From Aureispira sp. CCB-E (lineage in GTDB: Bacteria; Bacteroidota; Bacteroidia; Chitinophagales; Saprospiraceae), in contig NZ_CP133671.1 of NCBI RefSeq assembly GCF_031326345.1, positions 5,084,001 to 5,148,000 of the forward strand: 64,000 bases of DNA, written 5' to 3'. The notes below the pieces were generated by a model. The model was not told where the DNA came from. It searched no databases and saw only the letters and a list, made by a program, of their open reading frames with translations. This document shows positions 27,801-37,008 of the stretch, piece after piece; positions within the stretch are counted from its first letter, which is position 1; each line of letters opens with the position of its first letter. The position numbers and the translations under genes were made by a program.

Positions 27801-30800
27801 TACTTGGTTGAGGTCCTGTTCCTTGTCTAAAAGCAAGTAAGTCATTCAAGTCTGTTCCTGTATTGTTGTTGATAAAATCAACACCAGCAGGCGGTACGGT
27901 ACGGACTAATTGATCTTTTACATTGTAATAATATAAGGTATAATGGTGCAAACTCTGCTCAAATTGAGCGTCTAGTTGATCGGTTGTTTGGCGTTCACAA
28001 TGATCTGCCAAACCATCCAAAGCATCTAAATTATCTAAAAAGTTCTGACTTTGTTTCGCCAAATCATCTTTGATGACATCCGCTTCCTTGTAATTGTTGG
28101 TAGTGGTGGCGGTCACCTCTTGTCGCTTCCAACGCATGTGCAACAAACTTAGATTCCGAGTAGGTGCAGGTGTTGGCAAGGTATTCAAGGCATAAGGACC
28201 AACTTGACAACCATGCTTATCTGTCACATACACATTATAAGCACCTTGATCTAACGCATTCAAATCATAAGGATAGGTTGTATTTCCATCCAATATTAGA
28301 TTAAATGAAGTTTGTGTTGGATTAGGATTTTGTGTTAAATCTGCCTCAAAAGCTAGCTGATAAGGAGCGGTTCCTCCTGTAATATTGGTCACTTGTGGCA
28401 AACACCCCCCAAACAATCCTAAAGAAATTGTTGTATTGGTTGGTAAGGTCACAGAGTTGCTTAGTTGACAACCTCTGTTGTCTGTAACGGTATACGTATA
28501 GTTCCCCGCAACCAAACCATTTAGCGTATGCCCTGTATAAGAGCTTGCTCCAGGACCAGTCCACTCATAAGAAGTAATTCCACTTACATTATTATTAACA
28601 TGCAACTTAATTTTTCCATCCGTCAACTCACAAGAAGGAGCCGTTGTTTGAGCCGTTGCGTTATACGTTTCCTCATAGATCGTAAGCTGTTCCGTTCCCA
28701 CGCATCCATTGGCATCTGTAATTTCTAGCGTATAACTGCCTATGCCTGTTAATGTCGTTCCAACAGCCGTAGGAACTCCATTCACTTTAAGAGTGTAGTT
28801 TGCAGTTCCTCCCGTAATGTTATTGGCGGCTAAGCTAATGCTCTGTTGACAAGAATTTGCTTGGATTAAGTGAGGATTTCCACTAGCACCAGGAATATGA
28901 ACTAGTTCTTGTTGACTACAACCTTGTTGATGCTGCATATTCACCATATACGTTCCAGCAGGCAAATCTGTTCTATGATTGCTAATCACTCCATCATGCC
29001 AAACAGTTTGATTTGGAGCGGTATAACTTGTTGCAGGAAAATCAATCTGAACATCTCCCGAGCTCGTACAACTCGCTGGCAAAATCGTAATGGTCGGTTC
29101 TGGCAAAGAAAAGTCAAGATTATGTATCGGTTGCCAATACCATTGATTACAGCAGCTACCAAAACGAAGTTCAATCCTAGTATTCGGATCCAAAGCATTG
29201 TTCATAGGTACCCATACTGTGTGAGAACCATTCTGTTGTACCGTTGTAGTATGAATTAACGTTTTAAAAGCATCTGTCCCACTTGCTGATCCGTCTATAG
29301 ACGCATCGTGCTCATATATTTCGACATCAACAGAGGAGCATCCCCAATAAGCATTATAATCAAAATAAAAACCAAATCGGTTATTGGCACAATCAATATA
29401 CTGCTCCACTTCTTGAGGTGAAGGGTATTGCCATCCTGCATTAAGATACTTACTTGCGGTATAAGTACAACCGTTCGCATCCGTTACCGTGACACTATGT
29501 GTTCCTGTTCCAAAGCCTGTTGCCAATGCTGCATTTCCAGTATTTGATAACGACCAAGTATAGGTTAAGGGTCCTGGTGGACTAGCGCCATCAAAACTAG
29601 CCAATAAGGTCGCATTATCTGAACAGGCAGGTCCATTATTCCAAATAGACCCTGGTCCATTGGGCTCTCCTACTATCAATGTACCATAAGCTCCTGCTGT
29701 GTTAAAAGTGAAGCTTCCTGTGCCTGTACAATTAGCAGCATCTGTAATTGTAACCGTATAGGTGGCGCCAAGAGACAAGCCTGTAATAGTTTGTGTCTGT
29801 GCTCCTGTACTCCATGTATAAGTATAGGGTCCTACTCCCGAGTTGGTCGAAGCAGATAGACTACCATTATTAGTAACACAGTTACTTGGATTTACCTCTG
29901 TAAAGTCTACATCCAATCCTGCCGTTCCTATATAGGGATGAATAGTCATTTGGCAACCTGTACTAGCGGAAATAATTGTAACTGGATAAGTTCCTGGCGT
30001 TTGAATTTCAACAGGTTGAGAGGCTTGTCCATGCCCAAAAACAGGTGTAGTATCGCCATTTATTATTGCGATAAAAGGCGCAAAAGGGCTGGCTGGGTTA
30101 GAAGATGTTATACCGGGCAGCCACAGTTGATAAGTTCCTGGACTTCCACAACGAATAGGCTTAATCACGTCTGGACCAGGAAAGTTCATTGTCGCAATTT
30201 CAAAATCTTTTGTTGAGGTACAACCGTTCTCTGTAACTGTTACCGTATAAGAAGAACTAATAAGAGGAGAAGGAACGATATAGGTTCCTCCTGTAGCATT
30301 TGGAATAGGATTACCTCCTGTTGGTCCCCAAGATATATTAGCTGCAAGAGAAGTCACAACCGACAATTCTGCCACGGAACCATTATCACAAATTACCTTG
30401 TTAGAGGTTTTAAGTGTTCGTTCTTTTTCCGCTACAATAATATTACTAATCTCAACAATTCCTTCACTATTGCAATTTCCTCCAGCATGTAATTCTACTG
30501 TGTATGTCCCTGCATTAAGATTGGTAAATGTAACGTCACTAGCACCATTAGGGTACAAACTAGTCTGATAAGTAGGTCCATTATATAGCTTTACCTCATG
30601 TACTGCCATTGTAGGATTAGGAGACAACATTGACCAATCTACTAATATAGAGCCAACCGAAACACCACAAGTATTATCCGTTACAGTATGACTAGGTGTC
30701 CCACTAGTCAAAAACATATTCGTACTTGGATATTCTAGATTGACGGTATAAGTACAACCATCTGCTGTTGTTACAGTGAGTGTACCAGCAACAGAATTAT

Positions 30801-31806
30801 GAGAGGTGGGGATATATATTTCATCTCCTTCAACCGTAGGGTAACTAATTCCAGTAGTTACTGGATTGCCTGAAGCATCTACTAAATTCCAAGTATAATT
30901 GGTTGCAACAGCGCCACCTAACATAACGGCATTGAATTTCCAATAACAGCCTCCATCCAAATAAAGACTAGTAATGGCTTGCACACCAGCTCCTTCTACT
31001 GTAGCAGTAAGTACTTTTTCACAACTTCCTTTACGAATAGTTATTTGATAATTCCCAGGTGCTACATTCGCTAAAGTGTAGTTACCTGTTGTTTGTTGGT
31101 AATTAATTACTTGAAAATTATCAATATTTTCAACACTTATATCGTACGTTTCTCCTGCTTGAAAATCAGGTAAATCAATTGTAATGCTTCCTCCCAAAGT
31201 GTGGCAAGTTCCGACATCAGCACTAACCGTAGCAGTAAGGTATTCATCATAAATAGCAATACTTTTTATGTGGCTACAAGCTCCATCATCAGATTGAACC
31301 TCTACTAGATAGTTACCTGTTGGTAGATTAGTAAAAGTATGCGAACTAGAAGTCATATTAGCAGCTAGCAATACTTGTCCACCTGGATTTTTTAGATAGG
31401 CCGTATAATTAATGCTAGAATGATAATTGTGAAGTGTAATCTTTGCTGTAGCGTCTCCACTTACTCCATTGCAAGCATTTCCTTCTACCCAATTAAATGT
31501 GGGCGTAATATCATAGACATCAATAATGTAAGAATAACTCTGGTAACCACCTCTTCCTCGAACGTAAAGTGTTACCGTATGTCGCCCCTTAGGCGCATCT
31601 TCTATTGTTCCTGCACCTGGCTCGGTTAAGAAAGGTTCTCCATCTTCAAAATGCCAACCAAAATAATAATCTTCTCCTTCATAGGAATAATTAATCGTTG
31701 CTCCACTTCCATTACATATATGCGTAATATCTAAAGTTGGCTCAGGTGCCCCAAACAATAAAGTACTGAAGCAAAAAAAATAAGCAAAAAACAAAAATGT
31801 TTTCAT
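24859..31806 (-). CDS. Giant SprB/YD-repeat RHS-core protein with C-terminal HNH/ENDO VII-type nuclease toxin
   Basis: 2315 residues with a signal peptide (MKTFLFFAYFFCFSTLLFG). Residues about 25-1220 consist of Ig/PKD-like and SprB-type units (TVTITDAANCTG, SVTVTDANGCTY, LEITDANGCVG, YVTDKHGCQVG). About 1330-1970 are YD repeats. RHS-core blocks LSDHLGNVTT and DYGFRLYNPAIGKFLSVDP run to IDLDGLE at about 2058, the equivalent of the self-cleavage junction. A pre-toxin helical region (ECIPYAGPTYS) follows, and the end reads TFHHVEH...VPTDLHSAVKHTGG, with His2286/2287, 2302 and 2307 as in HNH/ENDO VII toxins of the LHH type. It is probably a surface-delivered nuclease. No T9SS sorting domain is seen. 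It lies 23 bases after the 1458-residue protein gene. Confidence 0.85.
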   Translation of the reverse strand: MKTFLFFAYFFCFSTLLFGAPEPTLDITHICNGSGATINYSYEGEDYYFGWHFEDGEPFLTEPGAGTIEDAPKGRHTVTLYVRGRGGYQSYSYIIDVYDITPTFNWVEGNACNGVSGDATAKITLHNYHSSINYTAYLKNPGGQVLLAANMTSSSHTFTNLPTGNYLVEVQSDDGACSHIKSIAIYDEYLTATVSADVGTCHTLGGSITIDLPDFQAGETYDISVENIDNFQVINYQQTTGNYTLANVAPGNYQITIRKGSCEKVLTATVEGAGVQAITSLYLDGGCYWKFNAVMLGGAVATNYTWNLVDASGNPVTTGISYPTVEGDEIYIPTSHNSVAGTLTVTTADGCTYTVNLEYPSTNMFLTSGTPSHTVTDNTCGVSVGSILVDWSMLSPNPTMAVHEVKLYNGPTYQTSLYPNGASDVTFTNLNAGTYTVELHAGGNCNSEGIVEISNIIVAEKERTLKTSNKVICDNGSVAELSVVTSLAANISWGPTGGNPIPNATGGTYIVPSPLISSSYTVTVTENGCTSTKDFEIATMNFPGPDVIKPIRCGSPGTYQLWLPGITSSNPASPFAPFIAIINGDTTPVFGHGQASQPVEIQTPGTYPVTIISASTGCQMTIHPYIGTAGLDVDFTEVNPSNCVTNNGSLSASTNSGVGPYTYTWSTGAQTQTITGLSLGATYTVTITDAANCTGTGSFTFNTAGAYGTLIVGEPNGPGSIWNNGPACSDNATLLASFDGASPPGPLTYTWSLSNTGNAALATGFGTGTHSVTVTDANGCTYTASKYLNAGWQYPSPQEVEQYIDCANNRFGFYFDYNAYWGCSSVDVEIYEHDASIDGSASGTDAFKTLIHTTTVQQNGSHTVWVPMNNALDPNTRIELRFGSCCNQWYWQPIHNLDFSLPEPTITILPASCTSSGDVQIDFPATSYTAPNQTVWHDGVISNHRTDLPAGTYMVNMQHQQGCSQQELVHIPGASGNPHLIQANSCQQSISLAANNITGGTANYTLKVNGVPTAVGTTLTGIGSYTLEITDANGCVGTEQLTIYEETYNATAQTTAPSCELTDGKIKLHVNNNVSGITSYEWTGPGASSYTGHTLNGLVAGNYTYTVTDNRGCQLSNSVTLPTNTTISLGLFGGCLPQVTNITGGTAPYQLAFEADLTQNPNPTQTSFNLILDGNTTYPYDLNALDQGAYNVYVTDKHGCQVGPYALNTLPTPAPTRNLSLLHMRWKRQEVTATTTNNYKEADVIKDDLAKQSQNFLDNLDALDGLADHCERQTTDQLDAQFEQSLHHYTLYYYNVKDQLVRTVPPAGVDFINNNTGTDLNDLLAFRQGTGPQPSKLIPNHHQVTQYDYNALGQMVKTNTPDKGIGTSLYTEDGLVRFVQDAKQAAAANPTYSYTLYDDLKRVIEVGEMSCATLLTQADVDALNLDQLPASSTKDEHVKTFYSIPHKIAGTPIAYYGLFNKQQRYLRNNVSYTESHQNGVVVTTSYSYDVHGNVEWIRQDIPGLGENYIAYDYDLLTETIKQIRYNEYSEDRFFHKYTYDEQKRLKETYTSRDGIIWDKDANYNYYAHGLLKRTELGEDKIQGLDYIYTIHGWIKSVNNPLMDQYGLDPSDPNTNDVGKDGYENIFMKDVFGFTLGYYEGDFTRDGLDNLITYSSQQLYNGNVSSWSNGTNVEALAQSLPGFPSPNRESITQRDFTYDEVNRIKTSDFLVSNTPLGDENFPAMFVVPNKYSTSYSYDGNGNLQELSRYGDNNLIDALTYNYGANDFKNRLNSVEDGQGNQGVGDLEALQSYLYDEIGNLTRSTTPIAASGTTEIMNVYWRVDGKVDYVTVANGGNTSQLNFLYDATGNRVAKVWDPNIANPNDEITTYHVRDASGNILATYDKTYNGTAFEKSLKERTLFGSQRLGIDKKSITFIGTQDIVRSGTSILEGLQTRTISDKLFELSDHLGNVTTTVSDYKLKTGTGYEANLLSYQQYYPFGWTMPERQANVGNYRFGFNGKENDREEWGNQLIQDYGFRLYNPAIGKFLSVDPLAPEYPELTPYQFASNRPIQGIDLDGLEFLNSIIKKASLKGLKKVTANFIQEEIKDRLGAYASKKWAKQLISDADKALSVTTDSWLETIGEFIIECIPYAGPTYSIYDLGKESEKLASALQKVEKIGTKVIGIVNAIKKAATNKNGLAKFNGRTYNKFGNDVTDLGKVNNRYPINGRKYAGGNYQLSGALGEKYKKGVNFSDAGFPDFSPYALKKNGKAIEINVGLNGTNADIYEAGKIYKQKYGKEAPSNYTFHHVEHTNKVILVPTDLHSAVKHTGGNATGK

Positions 31807-31829
31807 GTTATATTGTTTTAGAGTTTTAT

Positions 31830-34800
31830 TTATGGGTTACTTGGAATACTTACTTGAATCACCTCCGTTTCGTTCACAGAAGGATTAGGACAAGGTGTCA
31901 TCGATGGACTAACACTTGGAACCGTATTAGGACATCCTGGCGCAGGAGAGACAAATAGCTCCAATTGCCAATTGGTTGCAATATCCCTATTAACCAGTTC
32001 ACATTCTGTCCCAACATCAACGTGGCAATAGTGGATACTCACTCCAGCGGCATCAAAACACTGGATTGGGGTATGTGTTTCTGTGATTCCACAATGAGAT
32101 TGACATTCAGCAATAATCTCGTCTACATAAGCATCAATTTCAGCAATGGTAATGTAATTCGGGTTTTGAGCCGAACATTGCCCTACTGCATAGCAAGCAT
32201 TTTCAAAGGTTTGAATAACTTTTTGTCGAAACTCTGCCCTTCTCGATTCACAATCATTCTCACAGGCAGTTATCATAGGAACTAAATCAGGAAGTTCAGA
32301 ACAGTTTTTATTAACTTCTAAAGTAGATCCATTCGCTACAACATCATCGTCTTGGGGCAAATCACCTGAATTGTTTAGGGTCTTGGCACATTGTAGGAAT
32401 AAGTTCCTGCGTTGCCAAGGCCATTCATCGTGGCCAAAAGACGATTGGTTGCACGCACTAGTTGTTGTTTCATAATAACTGTAGCTCTCTTCACACATTA
32501 GGCAACTCAACGGTTTGTTCAAATTGCCCGATACTGTCAAAGTATTTCCTGCTTTATCTGTTTGACCATTCCATGGATGTGGTTGACTAAATGTTCTTCC
32601 CCAATACTCATAATATTTAAAGGCAAAGACTAGATTTTGTGTAAATGGAAATGCAGGGAAACTATGTTGATCGTAAGTCAAATTATGCGCAACTCTTTCA
32701 TTCGTTCCATAATACTCTGCCATCTCATCCGCATAACCAGGAATTCCTAAATAACCACCAGAAGAAATAGATGGCGTACCACTCAAAGGCATATCGTAAG
32801 TATTAAAACTAATATTTGCGACCGTTCCATGTTGGCGATTGGCAGGGAGAGTACTCACATAATTGGAGTAATCTGATGTCCCTCCAAAAGCAGGGTCTAT
32901 AATCCTAGCATATTTGTAACCTGTGCATTCTAAAAACTGCTTCGGCAAGTGTTTGGCACTTAAAGGAATACTGCTAAAAACAGGTTGCACCCCTCCATTA
33001 TTTTGATCGTTTGTCATTTGATCTTCTAAACTATCGCCAAAGAAAAATTTGATAATCCATGGTATGCGCTTATTCATCTCATCTTGATAAGAACCTGCTC
33101 CAGCATTGCTATTGTTGATGGAACCATCTGGATCTGTTGAATGGTTGGATATGCCATTGTTAATCGCATTCTGGACATCTGGATCTAACATCTTTTTCAT
33201 CACTCCAAATACATTTTCCCAACAAGATTTTAATTCTTCCACATCATATTGATAATCCATTAAACTTGAATTGACATATTGCAACCAAGTATTGCTAGAG
33301 GCATCATAATATTGATACTCATCGCTACCAGATATATTATCAGGATCAGCACTGGCGACATAGCGAACCTGTCCACCATAATATTTATCATTAAACATAT
33401 GCCAAACCATACGATTAAATTGGTTTGCATTGAGCACTTTGTAATCATTTGTAGAAGAGGCATTGATATAAGCGAACACAAAATTTTCGTCTATTTGTGT
33501 CCACTGACTACCGTTCCAGTATTTATACCCATCAAAGAAATCGGCAAAAATACTATTGGGTTGACTCGCATCGTTGTAAATTTCAAGTCCAATTTCTTCC
33601 AAGAAATATTCTAAAAATGGCGGATAATCATATCCAATTCCATTATAAGTATAATCCGAACGTGTAATTCTAAATTTTTCTTTTTTGGCTTCCACCTCTG
33701 AAGCTATGGTTGTTTCATTACCATAACAATCCTCCAGCTTCAAGGTAATTTTATCGACTTCAAAAGCGCCAGCCGTTGAGGTTTGACCATCGTCATAACT
33801 AAGGCTTTTGACAGAATAAAAGGTAAGATCGCTAAAAGCAAAACCTGTCAATACCCCCGAAAACAAACTAATGGCATCTAGATTTGTTGCCAATGTTGTT
33901 GTATTTTGGTGAGTCATGTAGTTGTTTACCTCATCTACTGCTTGTTGCACATAAACCCAGTCAGATTCTGAGCTAACTTGATCTAAAAGTAGTCCTATCA
34001 AGTTCATATAAGTAATAATCTCATTTTCAACCTGTACTTGATAAGTATTAATCGCATCTTGGATGCTTGTCCCCAGAGGTTTTACCTCTTTGATAATCAT
34101 ATACGTTCCTCTTTCTAAGGCAACTCCTGTAGTAACTGTTTGTGTGGTACAAGTAGGTACAATCAATGGTGTTGTTTCATTGCTATAGACGACTTCTTGC
34201 GTAACATTTTGATTCAACATATCAAACAAAGGATCGTTGGGGTCAATCAAAAATTTAACGACTTTAATCTTAACTTCGTAGCTGCAATTTTGACCACTCA
34301 AACAAGGTGGCAATTGACCACCAACACCACAACCTGGCGATTGGTATTCAAATTGTAAATTTCCTACCGATTGAACCAGTTCAATTTCTTTATTTGAAAT
34401 AAAACGACCGCCTTGATAAGAACCAAGATCCAAAGATTCGGTAATGACTAAATCATTGCTTGTTGAGTTGTCTAACTCCGTCAGTGGATAAGTTCCTTCT
34501 GGGTCATAAGCTGCTGCTAATGCAGTTGCTAAGACTTTCCCTGTTTTTGAAAGGTAGGTAACAGAAGTGGTTCCATTCGGGTCAATAACAATCTGCTTAG
34601 TTACGTGATTGGCATTAGGAGCTTCTATTCCAAAAATAGAAACCAACTCAGCATCGTCTACACTAACTTGAATGTTTGTTTTTGTTGTGCGTCCTCTCCC
34701 ACTTGAAATAGGTCCAACCATATGTTTTTGACCAATGCCAGATTGCTCGATTACTCTGTTTAAACCATCGTTACTATACAATGTTCTTGTAAAAGGATAA

Positions 34801-36206
34801 CCTTCTGCATCGGGAATTGTGATGTCTGGGTTATTGGGAGAATAATAAGAATAAGCACCATTGGTACTAATTTTTGAAGGGTCATAGACTTTATTATCCC
34901 TAGCATAATCTTCTTGTACGTATAAATCACCGCCTTGATTTTGAACAAAATTTTCTTTATAGCCATTCATCTTTCCATCTACTGGGACAGGAATGACAGA
35001 AATAGAAGAACGCCCCAAATGATCGTATAAAGATTGCCCAATTAACGTTTTATCTTCGGCTGGTAAATAGCTCTGTGTTTGTCTTGGACGCAATAATTTA
35101 TCGGCATAAGTCATGCTTTCATACACTTGCCCATCTTCGGTAAAAGTTCTGCTGTATATGTAATTATTGTCTTCATCTACATCTGTGTAGAAAAAGCAAT
35201 CGTTATATACAAGACTAGCACTTGACAAGGAAATTGTATTGGTTCCTGCAAGATAAGCAGCCGTATACAAAGGTGTGTTCCAACTTCCCCAGTTTTGGTT
35301 ATTGGCAACGCCTCCGTCATAATAATTTCCAATTGGTTTGATTCTCCAAAGGTAATACCCCGTACCCTCAGAAGGCTTAAAATGCAAACTATAAATGCCA
35401 TTGATTTGAGCTAGCTTTTCTTCTGGAATTACAAAAGACAATGCCTGATTCCAATCTACTTCTGTTTGCAACTCTTGGTTATTAGCTGGTCGATCTAGAA
35501 TTGTATTTTCTAGTTTTAACAATTGAAACTCATAATTAGGATAGTAAACATGGTTACTATTCCATTCAAATTTATAATAACCACTGCTAGGTACTAAGGT
35601 GGGAATGCTATTTAGGTTGACTGTTGAGTAAACCATTGATGTATTGACCCCTGTTCCAACAGAACTTTTTAAGTCCATGTTATAACACACTTCAAATTTT
35701 AAGATAGCGTGTGGAATGGTCATTCCTTGGCTGTTGGTTACCGTCACCAATAAATTCGTTATGTCAAACAATTGATTGGTACTTAGATTGTAAGGATTTT
35801 TTGAACCATTAAAATTGATTCGATTCGGTGCTCCTATTCGTGAAACAAAAATCGCTTCTGGCTCTGTTGGGCTCAAGGTAATGGATTGGTTAATAGCACT
35901 CCCCAATACAGAATGGTTACTATTATCCACAATATCCCCTGACAAGGTAAATTCTAGCAAAAAATTATCTCCCCGTCCGTAGGGATAAACACCATTGCTT
36001 TCTATGGAAATTTTAAACTGTACTTCTGTCTCTCCAACCAGATAGTTTACTTTATCATGGATCGTAGAAGGGATATTAATTGGCAAATTTTGTTGAGAAC
36101 TAATTACATCTCCCCAAGCAAAAGAGCTGCAACTTTGGTGTACTTGTCCCTGAGTATTACTAAAAAACAGCAATACTAATACAATGGGCAATGAAATATA
36201 TTTCAT
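31830..36206 (-). CDS. Large exported RHS-related protein with cysteine-rich C-terminal region
   Basis: 1458 residues with a signal peptide (MKYISLPIVLVLLFFSNTQG). The N-terminal third is beta-rich; at about 350-560 it contains RHS/YD-like text (MTYADKLLRPRQTQSY, SLYDHLGRSSISVIPV, TLYSNDGLNRVIEQSG) that resembles the front part of the RHS shell missing from the toxin protein. The middle is mixed. The last 230 residues are unusually rich in cysteine (CLMC, ACENDC, ACYAVGQC, ECQSHC, HYC) with amphipathic helices, suggesting disulfide-stapled structure in the periplasm or outside. Spaced 18 and 23 bases from its operon neighbours. Probably a structural part of the toxin complex; no enzyme motif is seen. 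Confidence 0.7.
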   Translation of the reverse strand: MKYISLPIVLVLLFFSNTQGQVHQSCSSFAWGDVISSQQNLPINIPSTIHDKVNYLVGETEVQFKISIESNGVYPYGRGDNFLLEFTLSGDIVDNSNHSVLGSAINQSITLSPTEPEAIFVSRIGAPNRINFNGSKNPYNLSTNQLFDITNLLVTVTNSQGMTIPHAILKFEVCYNMDLKSSVGTGVNTSMVYSTVNLNSIPTLVPSSGYYKFEWNSNHVYYPNYEFQLLKLENTILDRPANNQELQTEVDWNQALSFVIPEEKLAQINGIYSLHFKPSEGTGYYLWRIKPIGNYYDGGVANNQNWGSWNTPLYTAAYLAGTNTISLSSASLVYNDCFFYTDVDEDNNYIYSRTFTEDGQVYESMTYADKLLRPRQTQSYLPAEDKTLIGQSLYDHLGRSSISVIPVPVDGKMNGYKENFVQNQGGDLYVQEDYARDNKVYDPSKISTNGAYSYYSPNNPDITIPDAEGYPFTRTLYSNDGLNRVIEQSGIGQKHMVGPISSGRGRTTKTNIQVSVDDAELVSIFGIEAPNANHVTKQIVIDPNGTTSVTYLSKTGKVLATALAAAYDPEGTYPLTELDNSTSNDLVITESLDLGSYQGGRFISNKEIELVQSVGNLQFEYQSPGCGVGGQLPPCLSGQNCSYEVKIKVVKFLIDPNDPLFDMLNQNVTQEVVYSNETTPLIVPTCTTQTVTTGVALERGTYMIIKEVKPLGTSIQDAINTYQVQVENEIITYMNLIGLLLDQVSSESDWVYVQQAVDEVNNYMTHQNTTTLATNLDAISLFSGVLTGFAFSDLTFYSVKSLSYDDGQTSTAGAFEVDKITLKLEDCYGNETTIASEVEAKKEKFRITRSDYTYNGIGYDYPPFLEYFLEEIGLEIYNDASQPNSIFADFFDGYKYWNGSQWTQIDENFVFAYINASSTNDYKVLNANQFNRMVWHMFNDKYYGGQVRYVASADPDNISGSDEYQYYDASSNTWLQYVNSSLMDYQYDVEELKSCWENVFGVMKKMLDPDVQNAINNGISNHSTDPDGSINNSNAGAGSYQDEMNKRIPWIIKFFFGDSLEDQMTNDQNNGGVQPVFSSIPLSAKHLPKQFLECTGYKYARIIDPAFGGTSDYSNYVSTLPANRQHGTVANISFNTYDMPLSGTPSISSGGYLGIPGYADEMAEYYGTNERVAHNLTYDQHSFPAFPFTQNLVFAFKYYEYWGRTFSQPHPWNGQTDKAGNTLTVSGNLNKPLSCLMCEESYSYYETTTSACNQSSFGHDEWPWQRRNLFLQCAKTLNNSGDLPQDDDVVANGSTLEVNKNCSELPDLVPMITACENDCESRRAEFRQKVIQTFENACYAVGQCSAQNPNYITIAEIDAYVDEIIAECQSHCGITETHTPIQCFDAAGVSIHYCHVDVGTECELVNRDIATNWQLELFVSPAPGCPNTVPSVSPSMTPCPNPSVNETEVIQVSIPSNP

Positions 36207-36224
36207 AATAGATTTTAGTTTTAA

Positions 36225-36935
36225 TTAGACTTCTTGGATGGTATAACCTTGGTATTTTTTTAATAGTTTTTGACTGGCATCATAGATTTTTGATTTTGCA
36301 GAATTAAAAATCTGTACAGGTTCGTGTTGATCTATAATTAAATATTTGAATTCAATTTTTTTGAGATAAGATTTCTCTTCCATAAATAGAACTACTTTTT
36401 GTAGTTGTTGAGAACTTCGTTCAAAAATAATATCAACACGTGCCACCTTACTCACTTCTTGCATTTTCGAAGACGGAATTACTTTAAGAATCCTTGAATT
36501 CTTATAATGTTGGGGCGTTATTTCTGTAATTTTTGCCGTTTCCCAAAGCATCTCCATCGCTTTAGACATATCGGCACTACTCATTTGTTCTTTTACAGCT
36601 TGAATATCTTTCATCTTAAAGATTTTCTTTGCCTCTTTATAAACAACATAAGCTTCTTTGTCGTCCATATAAACCTCCATTGGTTCTGACAACATCACTT
36701 GCTTATTACCACTTTTTTTTATTTCAACCTCTGTCGTTTGAGGGATATCCATTCGGTCTCTTGTCGTAGAAGTTTGAACATACTTCAAATGGACATTATT
36801 GTTCGTATTGGCTATGCTGGTTGTTTGCGTTACTTTTCGAGTCAATTCTAGCAAATTTTCTTGTGCTTGAGTAGTATGATTGCCTAGCAAAAGAAAACAA
36901 ACGCCCCACCAAAACATTGAGCTTATTATTTTCAT
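36225..36935 (-). CDS. LolA-like periplasmic carrier protein
   Basis: 236 residues from ATG 36935 (MKIISSMFWWGVCFLL), a good signal peptide ending near TTQAQ; the frame runs 15 codons further back without need. The mature part is a run of long antiparallel strands (TEVEIKKSGNKQVMLS, EVYMDDKEAYVVYKE, ARVDIIFERSSQQLQKVVLFM, LKKIEFKYLI) with an early helix, the half-barrel plan of LolA/LolB and related lipoprotein carriers. It has no lipobox. Lying between two giant exported proteins of the operon, it may bind or guide one of them, or carry the operon lipoprotein. Confidence 0.6.
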   Translation of the reverse strand: MKIISSMFWWGVCFLLLGNHTTQAQENLLELTRKVTQTTSIANTNNNVHLKYVQTSTTRDRMDIPQTTEVEIKKSGNKQVMLSEPMEVYMDDKEAYVVYKEAKKIFKMKDIQAVKEQMSSADMSKAMEMLWETAKITEITPQHYKNSRILKVIPSSKMQEVSKVARVDIIFERSSQQLQKVVLFMEEKSYLKKIEFKYLIIDQHEPVQIFNSAKSKIYDASQKLLKKYQGYTIQEV

Positions 36936-37008
36936 GATATATAATTTATTCTCGATTAAACAAAGGAATAAATAGTACAAGCATTTAGCACTTGTACTAT
37001 TTATATTT

